64,000 nucleotides of DNA, from assembly GCF_003173355.1 (NCBI RefSeq), contig NZ_QGMY01000008.1:310001-374000 (forward strand), read 5' to 3'. Position 1 is the first letter of the stretch; every line of letters starts with the position of its first letter. This DNA is from Methanospirillum lacunae (GTDB lineage Archaea; Halobacteriota; Methanomicrobia; Methanomicrobiales; Methanospirillaceae). Below, one piece after another: positions 7,313-16,677 of the stretch. The notes below the pieces were generated by a model. It was given only the letters and a program-made list of their open reading frames with translations, was not told where the DNA came from and searched no databases. Position numbers and translations under genes: made by a program.

Positions 7313-9901
7313 TTATTTTTTTAGGAATTTTTCAGGTTCTTTTTTAAATGCGTCAAGGCATCCTTTACTGCAGAAATAAAAATTTTTGTTCTGGTATGTG
7401 GTTTTGAACTGAGCATTTGCCATCTTTACCTCCATTCCACATACCGGATCAATGGCGGTATCTTCAGATAGTGTCTGTGGATTTTTCATACGGATTGGTG
7501 GGGTGTACTTCCTTAAAAGTAATGATAATGATACTACTGTCACTGATGAGAGTGCCATGGCAAGGGCGCCATACTCTGGTCTGAAGATAATTACTGGGTA
7601 GAATAGGCCCGCTGCGAGAGGTATGAGAATAATATTGTATGCAAATGCCCAGAAGAGATTGAGTCTGATTCGTCCCATAACTTTTCTTGCCAGTTGAATA
7701 GCAGCAACGGCATCGGTTATCTCATCCCTTACAAGGATGATATCTGCACTTTCTATTGCAACATCAGTTCCGGATCCTATTGCAATACCTGTATCTGCTC
7801 TGGTGAGTGCAGGTGCATCATTGATCCCATCCCCGACAAAAGCGACTACTTCTTTCTGCTGCTGAAGCCTGGATACTTCATGTTCTTTCTCGTCAGGAAG
7901 CACATTGGCAATAACACGGTCTATCCCAACCATCTGTCCTACTGCCTGGGCTGTTCGTTGGTTATCACCGGTTACCATCCCTGAAGAGATATGCATCTGT
8001 CTCAGTTCAGCAATAGCAGATGAAGCTGATGGTTTCACTGAGTCGGCTACGGAGATAAGTCCAAGAAGTTGTTGGTCTCTGGATACAAGAATGGTAGTCT
8101 TTCCTTCCTCCTGTCTTTTTATTATCTTATGATTCGCATCTGATTCGACAGGGACACCGGCTTCAATGATGAAATGCTGATTTCCTGCCCTGATTATTCC
8201 TCCGGCGATCTCTCCCATCAGACCCTTCCCGGGTAGATAAGTAAACTGGTTGACATCTACCGGTTCTATTCCTTCTTCAGATGCTTTTGAGATAATTGCT
8301 TCACCGAGAGGATGAGTTGAAAGATGTTCAAGAGCCGCAACATAAGAGAGAAGAAGTGGGCGTGAACCGGTGAATACATCAATGTCGGTTACTACAGGTT
8401 TTCCTTGTGTAAGGGTTCCGGTCTTGTCGAAAAGTACCGTGGTCAGGCGATCTGAAATCTCAAGACTTTCACCATTTCTTATTAGTATTCCAAGCTCAGC
8501 TCCTCTTCCAACTCCAACAGTGATGGCAGTCGGTGTGGCAAGACCTAATGCACAGGGACAGGCGACCACCAAAATTGCGATCAGGGTTTGGAGTGCGAAT
8601 TGAAGCCCTGCATCAGCTACAAAGAACCAGAAGAAAAATGCTCCGATTGCAATTACTAAGACAACCGGGATGAACCATGTGACAGCAGTATCCGCTATCC
8701 GTTGAACGGAAGGTTTTGATCCCTGGGCATCTTCAACTAATCGTATGATCCGCGAGAGCATCGTGTCAGCACCGATCCGTCGTGCCTGAAATGTCAGACT
8801 TCCGGATGTTGCCAGAGTCCCGGCTACGACCTCATCCCCTTGTAATTTTTCAACAGGAAGAGGTTCACCTGTCACCATGGATTCATCAACAAAACTGGAT
8901 CCAGATATTACTGAGCCATCCACCGGGATTCTGTCGCCCGGTCTGATGACCACCATGTCACCCACGATCACATCCTCAATCGGGACTCTGATTTCTTCCT
9001 TATCCCTGATAACTGCAGCAGTATCAGCCTGTAGTCGCACCAAGGACTGAATTGCCGATGAGGTCCTTCCTTTTGCTCTCGTCTCCAGGTACCTCCCGAG
9101 CATGAGGAATGATGTCAGCATGATTGCAGTCTCGTACAGGATATAACTCATATCAAGCACTATGCCAAAAGTTCCAAGCACACTTGCAAGATAAGCAACA
9201 GTTGTACCCATTGCATACATGACATCCATATTCAGAGTCCGGTTTTTCAATGACGTGAAGGCAGCCCTGAATATCGGCATGCCAAGCCAGAAAAACGCTG
9301 GAGTCGCAATTAAAAACTGAAGGTAGATTAGTGGATACATCAGGTCTTTGGGTGCTGCCATTAAAGCCATGAGGATGGCTGATATTGCAAATCCTGCGAT
9401 TACCCGTGTAAGTTTGTCATGGAGGTCTGCCTGAAGTCCATTATCACCTGTCTTGAGGGTCCCTTCCTTATCTGTGCCTAGGTACTGGTATCCAGCCTTT
9501 GTGATAGCGTCCCTCATTTGAAATAGGGTGACAACATAGGGATTATAGGTTACATATGCCCGTTCTGAACCAAGATTTACGGTGGCCGTAATAACTCCAT
9601 CCAGTTTTTTAAGAGCGGTCTCTATTGTCTGTGCACAGATAGCACAGGTCATCCCTCCTATCCGTATGGTGACCTGTTCATTGATTACTCCAAAACCACT
9701 TTTTTCTACTTCTTTGGTTAGTGTTGCGTGGTCTGTAATTGCTGGGTTAAACTCTACAACTGCTTTTCCCGTTCCAAAGTTGACCTGTGCATTGGAAACC
9801 CCATCTGCAGAAGAGAGCCCTTTCTCTAGGTTGATAGCACAGCTGGCACAGTGCATTCCTGAAATTGCCAGTTCTATCTTCTTCTTTTTTTCATCTGCCA
9901 T
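7313..9901 (-). CDS. copA: Copper-exporting P1B-type ATPase with a C-terminal YHS domain
   Basis: This 862-residue membrane pump has two N-terminal heavy-metal-associated domains (GMHCASC near 14-20 and GMTCAIC near 83-89). Eight transmembrane helices follow, with the CPC metal-channel motif ([11 protein letters not shown] near 447), the phosphorylation site DKTGTLT near 493, and the YN and MxxSS signatures of Cu(+) pumps in the last helices. The C-terminus carries a YHS-type metal domain (DPVCGMEV ... [12 protein letters not shown], residues about 815-862), more often found at the N-terminus. It should export Cu(+) or Ag(+) using ATP. The start follows AGGAG. No CopY or CsoR-type repressor is adjacent. 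Confidence 0.95.
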   Translation of the reverse strand: MADEKKKKIELAISGMHCASCAINLEKGLSSADGVSNAQVNFGTGKAVVEFNPAITDHATLTKEVEKSGFGVINEQVTIRIGGMTCAICAQTIETALKKLDGVITATVNLGSERAYVTYNPYVVTLFQMRDAITKAGYQYLGTDKEGTLKTGDNGLQADLHDKLTRVIAGFAISAILMALMAAPKDLMYPLIYLQFLIATPAFFWLGMPIFRAAFTSLKNRTLNMDVMYAMGTTVAYLASVLGTFGIVLDMSYILYETAIMLTSFLMLGRYLETRAKGRTSSAIQSLVRLQADTAAVIRDKEEIRVPIEDVIVGDMVVIRPGDRIPVDGSVISGSSFVDESMVTGEPLPVEKLQGDEVVAGTLATSGSLTFQARRIGADTMLSRIIRLVEDAQGSKPSVQRIADTAVTWFIPVVLVIAIGAFFFWFFVADAGLQFALQTLIAILVVACPCALGLATPTAITVGVGRGAELGILIRNGESLEISDRLTTVLFDKTGTLTQGKPVVTDIDVFTGSRPLLLSYVAALEHLSTHPLGEAIISKASEEGIEPVDVNQFTYLPGKGLMGEIAGGIIRAGNQHFIIEAGVPVESDANHKIIKRQEEGKTTILVSRDQQLLGLISVADSVKPSASSAIAELRQMHISSGMVTGDNQRTAQAVGQMVGIDRVIANVLPDEKEHEVSRLQQQKEVVAFVGDGINDAPALTRADTGIAIGSGTDVAIESADIILVRDEITDAVAAIQLARKVMGRIRLNLFWAFAYNIILIPLAAGLFYPVIIFRPEYGALAMALSSVTVVSLSLLLRKYTPPIRMKNPQTLSEDTAIDPVCGMEVKMANAQFKTTYQNKNFYFCSKGCLDAFKKEPEKFLKK

Positions 9902-10013
9902 TTTTACCCGAATTCTCCTGTTCTGATCTATTTACCTGCCGTTCTTTTGAAGTGAAAAATGCCTGATCGTATCTTCATTGTCGTTTCAAGTCGTTGAACA
10001 TTCCTGCCGTTTT

Positions 10014-10044
10014 CTTAAATAGAAAGAGATGATCACTATTCGAT
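10014..10044 (+). promoter_or_regulatory. TATA box for the nitrilase-family gene; likely leaderless transcript
   Basis: CTTAAATAG at 10014-10022 lies about 25 bases upstream of the expected transcription start, which falls almost exactly on the ATG at 10045. No Shine-Dalgarno is visible, so a leaderless mRNA is likely. Confidence 0.4.
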
Positions 10045-10830
10045 ATGATACTCTGTACCGCCCAGATATCACCCTGCTGGCAGAATCCTGAATGCACCCT
10101 GACCTCAATAAAAACCAGAATTGCTGAAGCAGTAGAATATGATGCGTCTTTTATTTCATTTCCTGAGCAGGTAATAACGGGTTGGGATCCATTGGATGGA
10201 AAGAATTTTGTCCAGACTGAAAGTGATGAAATTGTATCTGTCTTATGTGAATATGCCTGTGATTTTAGTATCGGAATTCTTGGTTCATACCGTGAAAAGT
10301 ATCAACCCCACCCACGTAACACAGCTATCGCGATTGCTCCGGATGGCCGTATTCTTGGCCGTTATTCAAAAATGCATCTCTTTTCACCTGGTCATGAGGA
10401 TCAGGCATATTGTCCTGGAGAAGAGATTGCGCTGTTCTCTTATGATGGCTGTAGGTGCGGAATAGCAATCTGCTATGACCTCAGGTTTGCTGATCTCTTC
10501 AGACTTTACCGTGATGCCGATGTAGATCTGGTAATGGTACCAAGTGCATGGCCGGCTTCCCGTATGCGATATTTTGAACTTTTTGCCACAGCCAGGGCAG
10601 CAGAATTTCAAATGTATGTGGCTGGGATTAACACAGTAGGAAGGACTCCAGTAGATCTCTATTCTGGCGGCTCACTTATTGCTGGTCCAGATGGGGCTGT
10701 GATCTGCAGAGGATCGGAAGTTGAAGAACTTCTCTTCTCTGATATTTGTCCTGATCTCGTTGCTGGTATTCGTGAAAGTTTTCCTGTTCATAGTGACCGG
10801 AGGAGTGAAGTCTATCAGAATCTTTCCTGA
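10045..10830 (+). CDS. Carbon-nitrogen hydrolase (nitrilase superfamily amidase)
   Basis: This 261-residue cytoplasmic hydrolase has the complete catalytic triad of the superfamily: Glu41 (SFPEQ), Lys109 (RYSKMHLF) and Cys143 (AICYDLRF). Length matches single-domain amidases of the omega-amidase/N-carbamoyl-amidase group. The substrate is probably a small amide or carbamoyl compound, but sequence alone cannot say which. It is divergent from copA, with a short promoter region between, and stands alone. A ureidopropionase or agmatine-type amidase role is possible. Confidence 0.88.
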   Translation: MILCTAQISPCWQNPECTLTSIKTRIAEAVEYDASFISFPEQVITGWDPLDGKNFVQTESDEIVSVLCEYACDFSIGILGSYREKYQPHPRNTAIAIAPDGRILGRYSKMHLFSPGHEDQAYCPGEEIALFSYDGCRCGIAICYDLRFADLFRLYRDADVDLVMVPSAWPASRMRYFELFATARAAEFQMYVAGINTVGRTPVDLYSGGSLIAGPDGAVICRGSEVEELLFSDICPDLVAGIRESFPVHSDRRSEVYQNLS

Positions 10831-10868
10831 TACTGTCTGGAAAAAGATGTAAGATTCCCCAAAAAAAA

Positions 10869-11627
10869 TTATGCCTTTTTTGTGATGTTTTGAGCCTGGC
10901 TTGTATTCTGTGTTGTATACTGAACATTTGGTTCAGAATAAAGGACATTGGTGATGTTCCTGTAGTATGTAAGTCCCTGTTCTGTAGTCATATTTGGCTG
11001 AAGTGAAACAAGTTGAAGGCCAGGCATACCATATGCTGTGTAATCTGTCATGACTGAAGCATGAATCGCAGCATTTGTGGTATTTGCATACACAAGCATA
11101 TCCTGTGTTGTGTGGAAAGCTGTCTGGTTATATTTGACAAACAGACCCCCGGATGTTGAAGTATTGCCTGCTGGTGGCGGTGAGGTGGTGGTGCTGTTCT
11201 GGCCCGATGCACTTGCAATCGAATAGATAGCATTCTTCTCAGCATATTTTACAGTTGGGAGACTCTGGTAATATGAGATTCCCTGTTCGATTGTCATTCC
11301 TGGTGGTAGAATGACTAGTTCAAGACCGGGTATGCCCTGTTGAGAATAATCAGTCTTCACAGTCGCACCAATCGCTGCATTTGCCTGCATTGAGTATGCC
11401 TGCATAGACTGGTTGTTTGGAAATGCTGAAGGGTTGAACTGAACCAGTAGTTCGCCCTGTACATACGAAGCCGTAGTAACATTTGGTTGCGGTGGGGGTG
11501 TGGTTTTATTATCTCCAGGTATTGCAGTGGTGTTATTGACTGCTTCAGATGGTGCAGTTTGGGCCAGGACGATCACCGCAAGAAAGAGACCTGCGATCAA
11601 GGTTAGCACGAGGGCTTTTTGTCTCAT
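10869..11627 (-). CDS. Secreted protein of two subtilase-prodomain-like repeats without a protease
   Basis: The protein has 252 residues: a signal peptide (about 1-25), a Thr/Pro-rich linker, then two homologous modules at about 52-137 and 162-245. Each reads as GELLVQF-type strand, NAAIGATVKTDY helix, PGLELV strand, a GMTIEQGISYYQSLPTVKYAE segment and a closing strand. This resembles the N-terminal propeptide or chaperone domain of subtilisin-like proteases (for example fervidolysin-type prodomains). No Asp-His-Ser protease domain follows here or in the neighbours. Free-standing prodomains can act as protease inhibitors or folding chaperones, which is the role I infer. Linkers rich in N-x-S/T suggest an exported glycoprotein. 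The family match is by eye. Confidence 0.7.
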   Translation of the reverse strand: MRQKALVLTLIAGLFLAVIVLAQTAPSEAVNNTTAIPGDNKTTPPPQPNVTTASYVQGELLVQFNPSAFPNNQSMQAYSMQANAAIGATVKTDYSQQGIPGLELVILPPGMTIEQGISYYQSLPTVKYAEKNAIYSIASASGQNSTTTSPPPAGNTSTSGGLFVKYNQTAFHTTQDMLVYANTTNAAIHASVMTDYTAYGMPGLQLVSLQPNMTTEQGLTYYRNITNVLYSEPNVQYTTQNTSQAQNITKKA

Positions 11628-11770
11628 ATCGTATGATGGTATTGTCTGAACTATTATTCAGGCTTTTGCTCAACCAATTGATCAATGTAATTCAAACGGG
11701 GTTTATTAACAATCTATTATCTGAGTTTCATCACAAGAGATTCATTTTTTCCGAACCAATAGTATTTTTT

Positions 11771-12967
11771 ATGGGCGACTCTGGATCATATCGCTTCTCC
11801 AAGCGTCTCTCCCATGTACCGGCCTCTTTTCTTGGTGAACTGTTTCGGGTTTCATCCCAGCCTGGTGTGATCTCTCTTGCCGGCGGCCTGCCTGATGCAG
11901 AACGATTTGATGTTGAAGGCATTAAAAACGCAGCAGTGGAAATATTCGCGCAGGAAGGAAAGACTGCTCTTCAGTATACAACAACAGACGGATATCTTCC
12001 ACTACGGACCTATATTGCACAAAGGTATCGCTCACGTCTTGGCCTGAATGCAGATCCCAATGATATTCAGATCGTAAACGGTTCACAACAATGTCTCGAC
12101 CTTCTCGCAAAAATTCTCATTAATCCTGGTGATCATGTTCTCATGGAACGACCCGGATATTTAGGGGCGATTGAGGCCTTTTCTTATTATGAACCAGTAA
12201 TTGATTCAGTTCAGACTCTTGATGAATCTGCAGGTCCTGACCTTGATGTTTTGCAGAAACAGATAGTAACTGATAATCCAGTACTCTGGTACGGAATTCC
12301 GAACTCTCAAAACCCGTCAGGAATAACCTGGTCATCTGGTGTTCGCAGGGATGTCGCTGATATTTTGGATGGTTCAGACACTCTCTTATATGAAGATGAT
12401 GCCTTTGGTGAACTCTTCTTTAATGGACGACCCAGGAGCCCGGTCAAAAAATGGCTCTCTCACCAGACTGTCATGACCGGTTCATTCTCAAAAACAATAT
12501 CTCCAGGGCTTCGGTGTGGATGGATATGGGCTCCTCATCCTGTAATTGAAGAATTTAACCGGGCTAAACAGGCTTCAGATTTGCATTCCAACCTGCTTTC
12601 GCAGATGATACTGACAAGATATCTGGAGAATAATAATGTAGATGAGCGCATCAGGGAGACAGCCAAAATTTATGGGGAACGTTGTTATCTCATGCAAGAG
12701 ATCATTGATGATCAGTTTCCGCCCGGCACTCATCATACCAGTCCTGAGGGTGGTATGTTCATGATGGTTACCCTTCCCTCTGGTATTGATTCAATGGAAC
12801 TCTTTAGGAAGGGGGTCAGTAATGGAGTTGCAGTAATGCCCGGGTTTCCTTTTTACATTGATGGAGGTGGGAGTGATACCATCAGGTTGAATTTCTCGGC
12901 AGTAGGTTTAGAACAGATCTCTGAAGGAATGGAGAGGTTATCACAGGTTCTTAGAACCCTGCTATGA
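11771..12967 (+). CDS. PLP-dependent class I/II aminotransferase (LysN / 2-aminoadipate type)
   Basis: The 398-residue product opens with MGDSGSYRFSKRLSHVP and has the fold-type I aminotransferase landmarks: ISLAGGLPDAERF near the N-terminus, the NPSG substrate-carboxylate motif (NSQNPSGITW), LLYEDDAFGEL, and the PLP lysine in SFSKTISPGLRCGW. The GGLPD and FSKTISPGLR patterns favour the broad-specificity LysN/ArAT-like group that transaminates aromatic or branched amino acids. The open frame extends upstream to 11549, but that part overlaps the divergent promoter and reads as non-protein, so I use the ATG at 11771. It stands alone. Confidence 0.88.
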   Translation: MGDSGSYRFSKRLSHVPASFLGELFRVSSQPGVISLAGGLPDAERFDVEGIKNAAVEIFAQEGKTALQYTTTDGYLPLRTYIAQRYRSRLGLNADPNDIQIVNGSQQCLDLLAKILINPGDHVLMERPGYLGAIEAFSYYEPVIDSVQTLDESAGPDLDVLQKQIVTDNPVLWYGIPNSQNPSGITWSSGVRRDVADILDGSDTLLYEDDAFGELFFNGRPRSPVKKWLSHQTVMTGSFSKTISPGLRCGWIWAPHPVIEEFNRAKQASDLHSNLLSQMILTRYLENNNVDERIRETAKIYGERCYLMQEIIDDQFPPGTHHTSPEGGMFMMVTLPSGIDSMELFRKGVSNGVAVMPGFPFYIDGGGSDTIRLNFSAVGLEQISEGMERLSQVLRTLL

Positions 12968-12980
12968 TTTGTAATTTTAT

Positions 12981-13035
12981 ATATCTCGAGATATGATGGG
13001 GCCTGTTATGGTTGTTGTCTCATCAGGACCATAAC
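12981..13035 (+). promoter_or_regulatory. Palindrome and hairpin upstream of the TPR gene
   Basis: A perfect 14-bp palindrome, ATATCTCGAGATAT, lies at 12981-12994 directly after a TATA-like TTTTATATATC stretch. It is followed by GTTATGG (13005-13011) pairing with CCATAAC (13029-13035). The first could be an operator at the transcription start, the second a leader hairpin just before the ATG at 13044. Confidence 0.3.
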
Positions 13036-13043
13036 CAAATAGG

Positions 13044-13646
13044 ATGCAGCCGTACAGTACCCCCAAGTGCATGCAGTCAGGAATGAACTCTGAAGGATCT
13101 AGTCCGGCAAAGCAGGCCTATATTATGGGCCTAAAAAAGTACCGCGATGGAGATCTGAAAGCGGCCTGCCCATATTTTTCTCAGGCTATTGATGGGGGTA
13201 TTGATGATTTTGACATTCTTTACTATAGAGGGATGTGTCATCTTGAAGCAGGAGATTATCAGTTAGCTTTAATCGATTTTGAAGTACTGGTCAGGCAACA
13301 GCCAGAAAATCCAGAATACCTCTTTCGACGAGGTTTTGTTCACTATAAACTAGGAATGAGTACAGAAGCGATTCGTGATCTGGCTCTGGTCCCTGAGGAT
13401 TTCGATGATTGTTCTATCAGATGGCATTACCTGGCTGTACTCTTTTATAAACTTGGTGATTATGAGGCAGCACTTGGTGCCATCGAAAAAGCTCTGACTA
13501 AATTCCCAACCATGCCCAAGATATGGTTCAATGCAGGAGTAATCCTTGCGGCTATGAACCTTAATGACCGTGCTGATCTTGCATTTGTTACAGCTTCCAA
13601 AATAGATAGTCGGCTCACCAATGCATCCCGTATGATTCTGGAGTGA
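13044..13646 (+). CDS. Tetratricopeptide-repeat protein
   Basis: The 200-residue product is mostly helical, with about four TPR units (for example LYYRGMCHLEAGDYQLALIDFEVLVRQQPENPEYLFRRG and WHYLAVLFYKLGDYEAALGAIEKALTKFP). No signal peptide or catalytic motif is present, so it is probably a cytoplasmic scaffold. It ends 4 nt before mntP and may be co-transcribed with it. The partner is unknown. ATGs at 13071 and 13083 are alternative starts. Confidence 0.8.
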   Translation: MQPYSTPKCMQSGMNSEGSSPAKQAYIMGLKKYRDGDLKAACPYFSQAIDGGIDDFDILYYRGMCHLEAGDYQLALIDFEVLVRQQPENPEYLFRRGFVHYKLGMSTEAIRDLALVPEDFDDCSIRWHYLAVLFYKLGDYEAALGAIEKALTKFPTMPKIWFNAGVILAAMNLNDRADLAFVTASKIDSRLTNASRMILE

Positions 13647-13650
13647 CAGT

Positions 13651-14211
13651 GTGGATTTTATCAGTCTACTCGCAATAGCTGTCGGCCTCGGGATGGACTG
13701 TTTCGCGGTCTCAATAGCTGCCGGAATAGCAGTTCGTGAGAGTCGATTATCGGTCATATCCAGAATTGCAATTTTATTTGGCCTGTTTCAGACAGGTATG
13801 ACACTGCTGGGATGGGCAGGAGGTTCATTCATCATCGCATGGATTGAACCTTTTGACCATTGGATCGCTGCAATTCTTCTGGGAATCATCGGGGGAAAAA
13901 TGATTCAGGAAGGTTTATCCGATTCTGATGAGAAAGGAATCGATTTTTACTCAGTATCAGTTCTACTTCTCCTAGCTGTTGCCACAAGCATTGACGCACT
14001 CGCTGTAGGACTCTCCTTGGCAGTATTGAAGGTTCAGATTCTGATCCCTGCTCTTATAATTGGGGTTTGCGCTGTTGTAATGTCTGGGGCCGGGTTTTTA
14101 ATCGGTGAGCGTTTTGGCGATCATATTGGCTCAAAAGCCGAGATAATTGGTGGGATTGTTCTGATCTTTATAGGTCTGAAGATCCTTGCTGAACATATTA
14201 TTGGAGGTTAA
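13651..14211 (+). CDS. mntP: MntP-family manganese efflux pump
   Basis: This 186-residue membrane protein has six predicted helices arranged as two repeats. Each repeat carries the conserved acidic motif in a helix: GMDCFAVSIAAG near the N-terminus and TSIDALAVGLSLA in the second half. Length and pattern match MntP, which exports Mn(2+) in bacteria. A GTG start follows GGAG. Downstream lies a solute-binding lipoprotein only 4 nt away. In bacteria mntP is often controlled by MntR; a DtxR/MntR-type regulator sits about 2.5 kb downstream on the other strand. Confidence 0.9.
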   Translation: MDFISLLAIAVGLGMDCFAVSIAAGIAVRESRLSVISRIAILFGLFQTGMTLLGWAGGSFIIAWIEPFDHWIAAILLGIIGGKMIQEGLSDSDEKGIDFYSVSVLLLLAVATSIDALAVGLSLAVLKVQILIPALIIGVCAVVMSGAGFLIGERFGDHIGSKAEIIGGIVLIFIGLKILAEHIIGG

Positions 14212-14215
14212 AACT

Positions 14216-15622
14216 ATGAATCAATCAAAAACAGACTCTGCAATATTTATATGCTCTTCAATATGGAAACGTATCTTGAAATGCAGACCATTTTTAATTC
14301 TCTCACCTTTTGTTATCCTTGTTTTTTTCCTGCTTATGTGCGGATGTACCACATCTCCAATATTATCTAATAATCCTAATAATACTGGTCTCACAATTCT
14401 TGTTGATGACCCTCATGCTTTGGGTATGGTACAGAATCTTGGTCGTGAGTATGAGAACAAGACTGGTGTTTCAGTTTCAATAAAACAGGTCCAAAGTACT
14501 GGCGATGATGGAGCATCTTATCAAAAAGGTGACCTCCTTATTGCTGGCATAAGTCGCATTCCTTTTTATGCCTCAGAAGACCGATTGGACTCACTTAATA
14601 CCTTTTTAAGCACCAACTCCACAGTCAATTGGAGTGTAATGGAAAGGCCGTCTCTCAATATGGTAGGTGAATATCCTGAGCATTCAGGCACAATTTATGC
14701 CCTTCCATTCAGCCAGGATGCGCTAGGTATTGTGTACAGGTCTGATCTACTGGATGATCCAAATGAGTCTGAATCTTTTTGTACAACCTATGGATACCCT
14801 CTCGGAGTACCGGGACGCTATAGTGAACTGAGAGACATCGCAGAATTTTTCTCCCGTAATTCTACAAATCTGTCTGGAATAGGATTTGCAGGTCTTGGTG
14901 GATCTGATCCCATTTCTTCTCCTTGGCTTAGTATTGTCACCTCATATGGATCTGATATATTCGGGGCTTCTTCTGGCAAGGCTGCAGGAACATGGAATAG
15001 CAGCAAGACTGTGATGGCTATGACTGCTATGCGTAATCTTTCCAGGTATGAACCTGTTGGGGCAGAGAAATGGGGGGACAAAGATGTTGCAAATGCTCTG
15101 AATTCAGGAACCATTGCTGTGGGTATCACATGGTTTTCACAGTTCCCTGATATTCAGACAGCTGCTGAAAAGCAAAATCTCTCATTTGGGTACATCCCCC
15201 TTCCTGGTGAGATCACTGCAGATGGATCCTTTAGAGCAATAACGGTACGGATTGACGGGATTGGACTTCTCAAAGGTGGATCGCAAGACCGTGCAAAAGA
15301 ATTTCTGACCTGGCTCTACTCTCCAGTAGTGCAATTTTCTATGGCAAAGTCTGGTCATCAGCCTGCCCTCCTTACTGTGCTTGACTCGTATCCATATCTC
15401 AATATGAATCCATTCAACCGTGCATTACCTGAAAGCATGCGGATCGGAGTGAGTGCTGAAAAGGGTCAGTATGCTAATGAGGTCCGAAATGTGACTGAAA
15501 ATGCTGTAAAGGCTATTATTTCACCCGAAGGAGACGTATCTCAAGACGAAATATTAAAAATTCTGAATACATCTGCAGCTTTGATCGATTCAATCAGACA
15601 AGACGGAGTATCCAAACCCTGA
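14216..15622 (+). CDS. ABC-type extracellular solute-binding lipoprotein
   Basis: This 468-residue exported protein has a hydrophobic segment (residues about 27-44) ending in a lipobox-like LLMCGC. Extracellular solute-binding family 1 traits follow: an early LTILVDDPHALGMVQNLGREYENKTGV strand-helix, YALPFSQDALGIVYRSDLL, and near the end AKEFLTWLYSPVVQFSMAKSGHQPAL. Such proteins deliver sugars or oligosaccharides to ABC permeases, but no permease or ATPase gene is adjacent, so it may be an orphan receptor. The ATG at 14216 follows GGAGG. Substrate unknown. Confidence 0.8.
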   Translation: MNQSKTDSAIFICSSIWKRILKCRPFLILSPFVILVFFLLMCGCTTSPILSNNPNNTGLTILVDDPHALGMVQNLGREYENKTGVSVSIKQVQSTGDDGASYQKGDLLIAGISRIPFYASEDRLDSLNTFLSTNSTVNWSVMERPSLNMVGEYPEHSGTIYALPFSQDALGIVYRSDLLDDPNESESFCTTYGYPLGVPGRYSELRDIAEFFSRNSTNLSGIGFAGLGGSDPISSPWLSIVTSYGSDIFGASSGKAAGTWNSSKTVMAMTAMRNLSRYEPVGAEKWGDKDVANALNSGTIAVGITWFSQFPDIQTAAEKQNLSFGYIPLPGEITADGSFRAITVRIDGIGLLKGGSQDRAKEFLTWLYSPVVQFSMAKSGHQPALLTVLDSYPYLNMNPFNRALPESMRIGVSAEKGQYANEVRNVTENAVKAIISPEGDVSQDEILKILNTSAALIDSIRQDGVSKP

Positions 15623-15691
15623 AACTTTTTTATCCGTTTTAATAATGATGGGCATGGGTATGTAGTGCGAACTTCAACCCCTATCTGAATC

Positions 15692-15850
15692 GGTGGTCGA
15701 GATAAAAATCTTTGATTTTTAAATACCGCTAGACAAAAATCATGCGTATTTTCCACGCATCCCATGTGTGTCTACGTAAAACCACCCGGTAAGGAGTGAA
15801 GCCGAATGGCAGTGGCTTTCTCGCAATACTGATATTATATCAGTATTTTT
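15692..15850 (+). ncRNA. Candidate structured RNA ending in an intrinsic-terminator-like hairpin
   Basis: In a gene-free gap, GGTGGT (15692-15697) can pair with ACCACC (15781-15786), closing a junction with two arms. Arm one is AAAAATC/GATTTTT (15704-15710 with 15714-15720). Arm two is TAGACA/TGTCTA (15730-15735 with 15769-15774), enclosing ATGCGT/ACGCAT (15742-15747 with 15755-15760). A fourth stem, AAGCC/GGCTT (15799-15803 with 15814-15818), is followed by a perfect 10-bp hairpin AATACTGATA/TATCAGTATT (15825-15847) running into T5. The T run fixes the plus strand. It matches no RNA family I know. It could also be a structured 3' UTR of the solute-binding gene or a remnant element end. Confidence 0.45.
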
Positions 15851-16677
15851 AACTTAAATCCAATTTAATATCTTATTTCTTAAAATGTAGGCATTATAAC
15901 ATATTTTCCTTGAACTCTCTGGACATTGGATGTTTTTTCTGAACCTGAATTGTGTGTTTCTTTTTTTCTCATAGCGAATCGTCGCTAAAATATCACTGTG
16001 TTTCAATAATTAACCCGAATAGGGCAAACTTTAACCCCCCATCTACTGACCATTGATTCAGAGGTCAATACCCCCGGATATCAGGAGTGTTGCCTCGAAG
16101 GTCTGTAAACAGGAATATCCGCATAAGATTCATCTCCTGAGTGGTATACGTGACGTCGGTTTCCGGATATACGATCCGGCCGGCAAAACCGGTCTCCATA
16201 ACAACTGTTGCATCGGGTGGTTCGACCCACGGGCCCCCGTTCTGCATTCATGGATCACCTACCAGACACATCAACCCCACCAGACAGCACGTGTCAGATC
16301 CGGATGACCCCCCGGCGTTCCATATGACCGTGGAGATGGATTACATCATTCCCATCCCCCCTGATTGCATCCCGTCAGGGATTCCTGTTTACAACCTTTC
16401 TCTTTACTGATATGTCCAGTTTCCACACCCGATAGTAACCCGGATTGTTCTCAGGAAGTGTTCGCCTGATTTCTGTACCGGATTTAATTCTGGGTTTTCT
16501 GTTTTCGGTATACCTTTAGTGCGTATCATCAAGCGGTTCAGGAAGTGTTTCAAAATTGTTTCCACTCTGATCTTTTTTAATCAAGATCTGATCCCTGTTC
16601 ACAACTCTGCAAAACGACGTGTATATGAAAAAAAAGGGTTCGATATCACTCTTTTGGCGATTTATGAGCGGCTTTTA
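15851..16677. other. Gene-poor gap with a locally GC-rich stretch
   Basis: No convincing long gene lies here. 15851-16020 is AT-rich and featureless. 16020-16420 is clearly richer in G+C, holds several small inverted repeats (for example CCGGC/GCCGG-type at about 16178-16192) and has open frames in several phases, which in GC-rich DNA is weak evidence. 16420-16677 shows nothing I can support. Confidence 0.5.
16065..16247 (-). CDS. Possible small protein (60 aa), unrecognised
   Basis: A minus-strand frame starts at ATG 16247, with GGTGAT about 9 nt upstream, and ends at TGA. The product (MQNGGPWVEPPDATVVMETGFAGRIVYPETDV...) has a protein-like composition and codon-third-position pattern, but no family I recognise. 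Two plus-strand frames overlap it, so it may be chance. It could also be a fragment of a decayed gene. Confidence 0.3.
   Translation of the reverse strand: MQNGGPWVEPPDATVVMETGFAGRIVYPETDVTYTTQEMNLMRIFLFTDLRGNTPDIRGY

Noticed and set aside
11549-11770. N-terminal extension of the aminotransferase
   Set aside because: It overlaps the divergent secreted gene's 5' end, has no family similarity, and the ATG at 11771 gives a normal N-terminus.
15692-15850. RNase P RNA or SRP RNA as the identity of the structured element
   Set aside because: The universally conserved RNase P and SRP core motifs are absent and the element is too short.
16053-16410. Plus-strand frames in the GC-rich patch
   Set aside because: Composition is Pro/His/Cys-rich and unlike native proteins, with no ribosome site. 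The minus-strand frame is slightly better but still doubtful.
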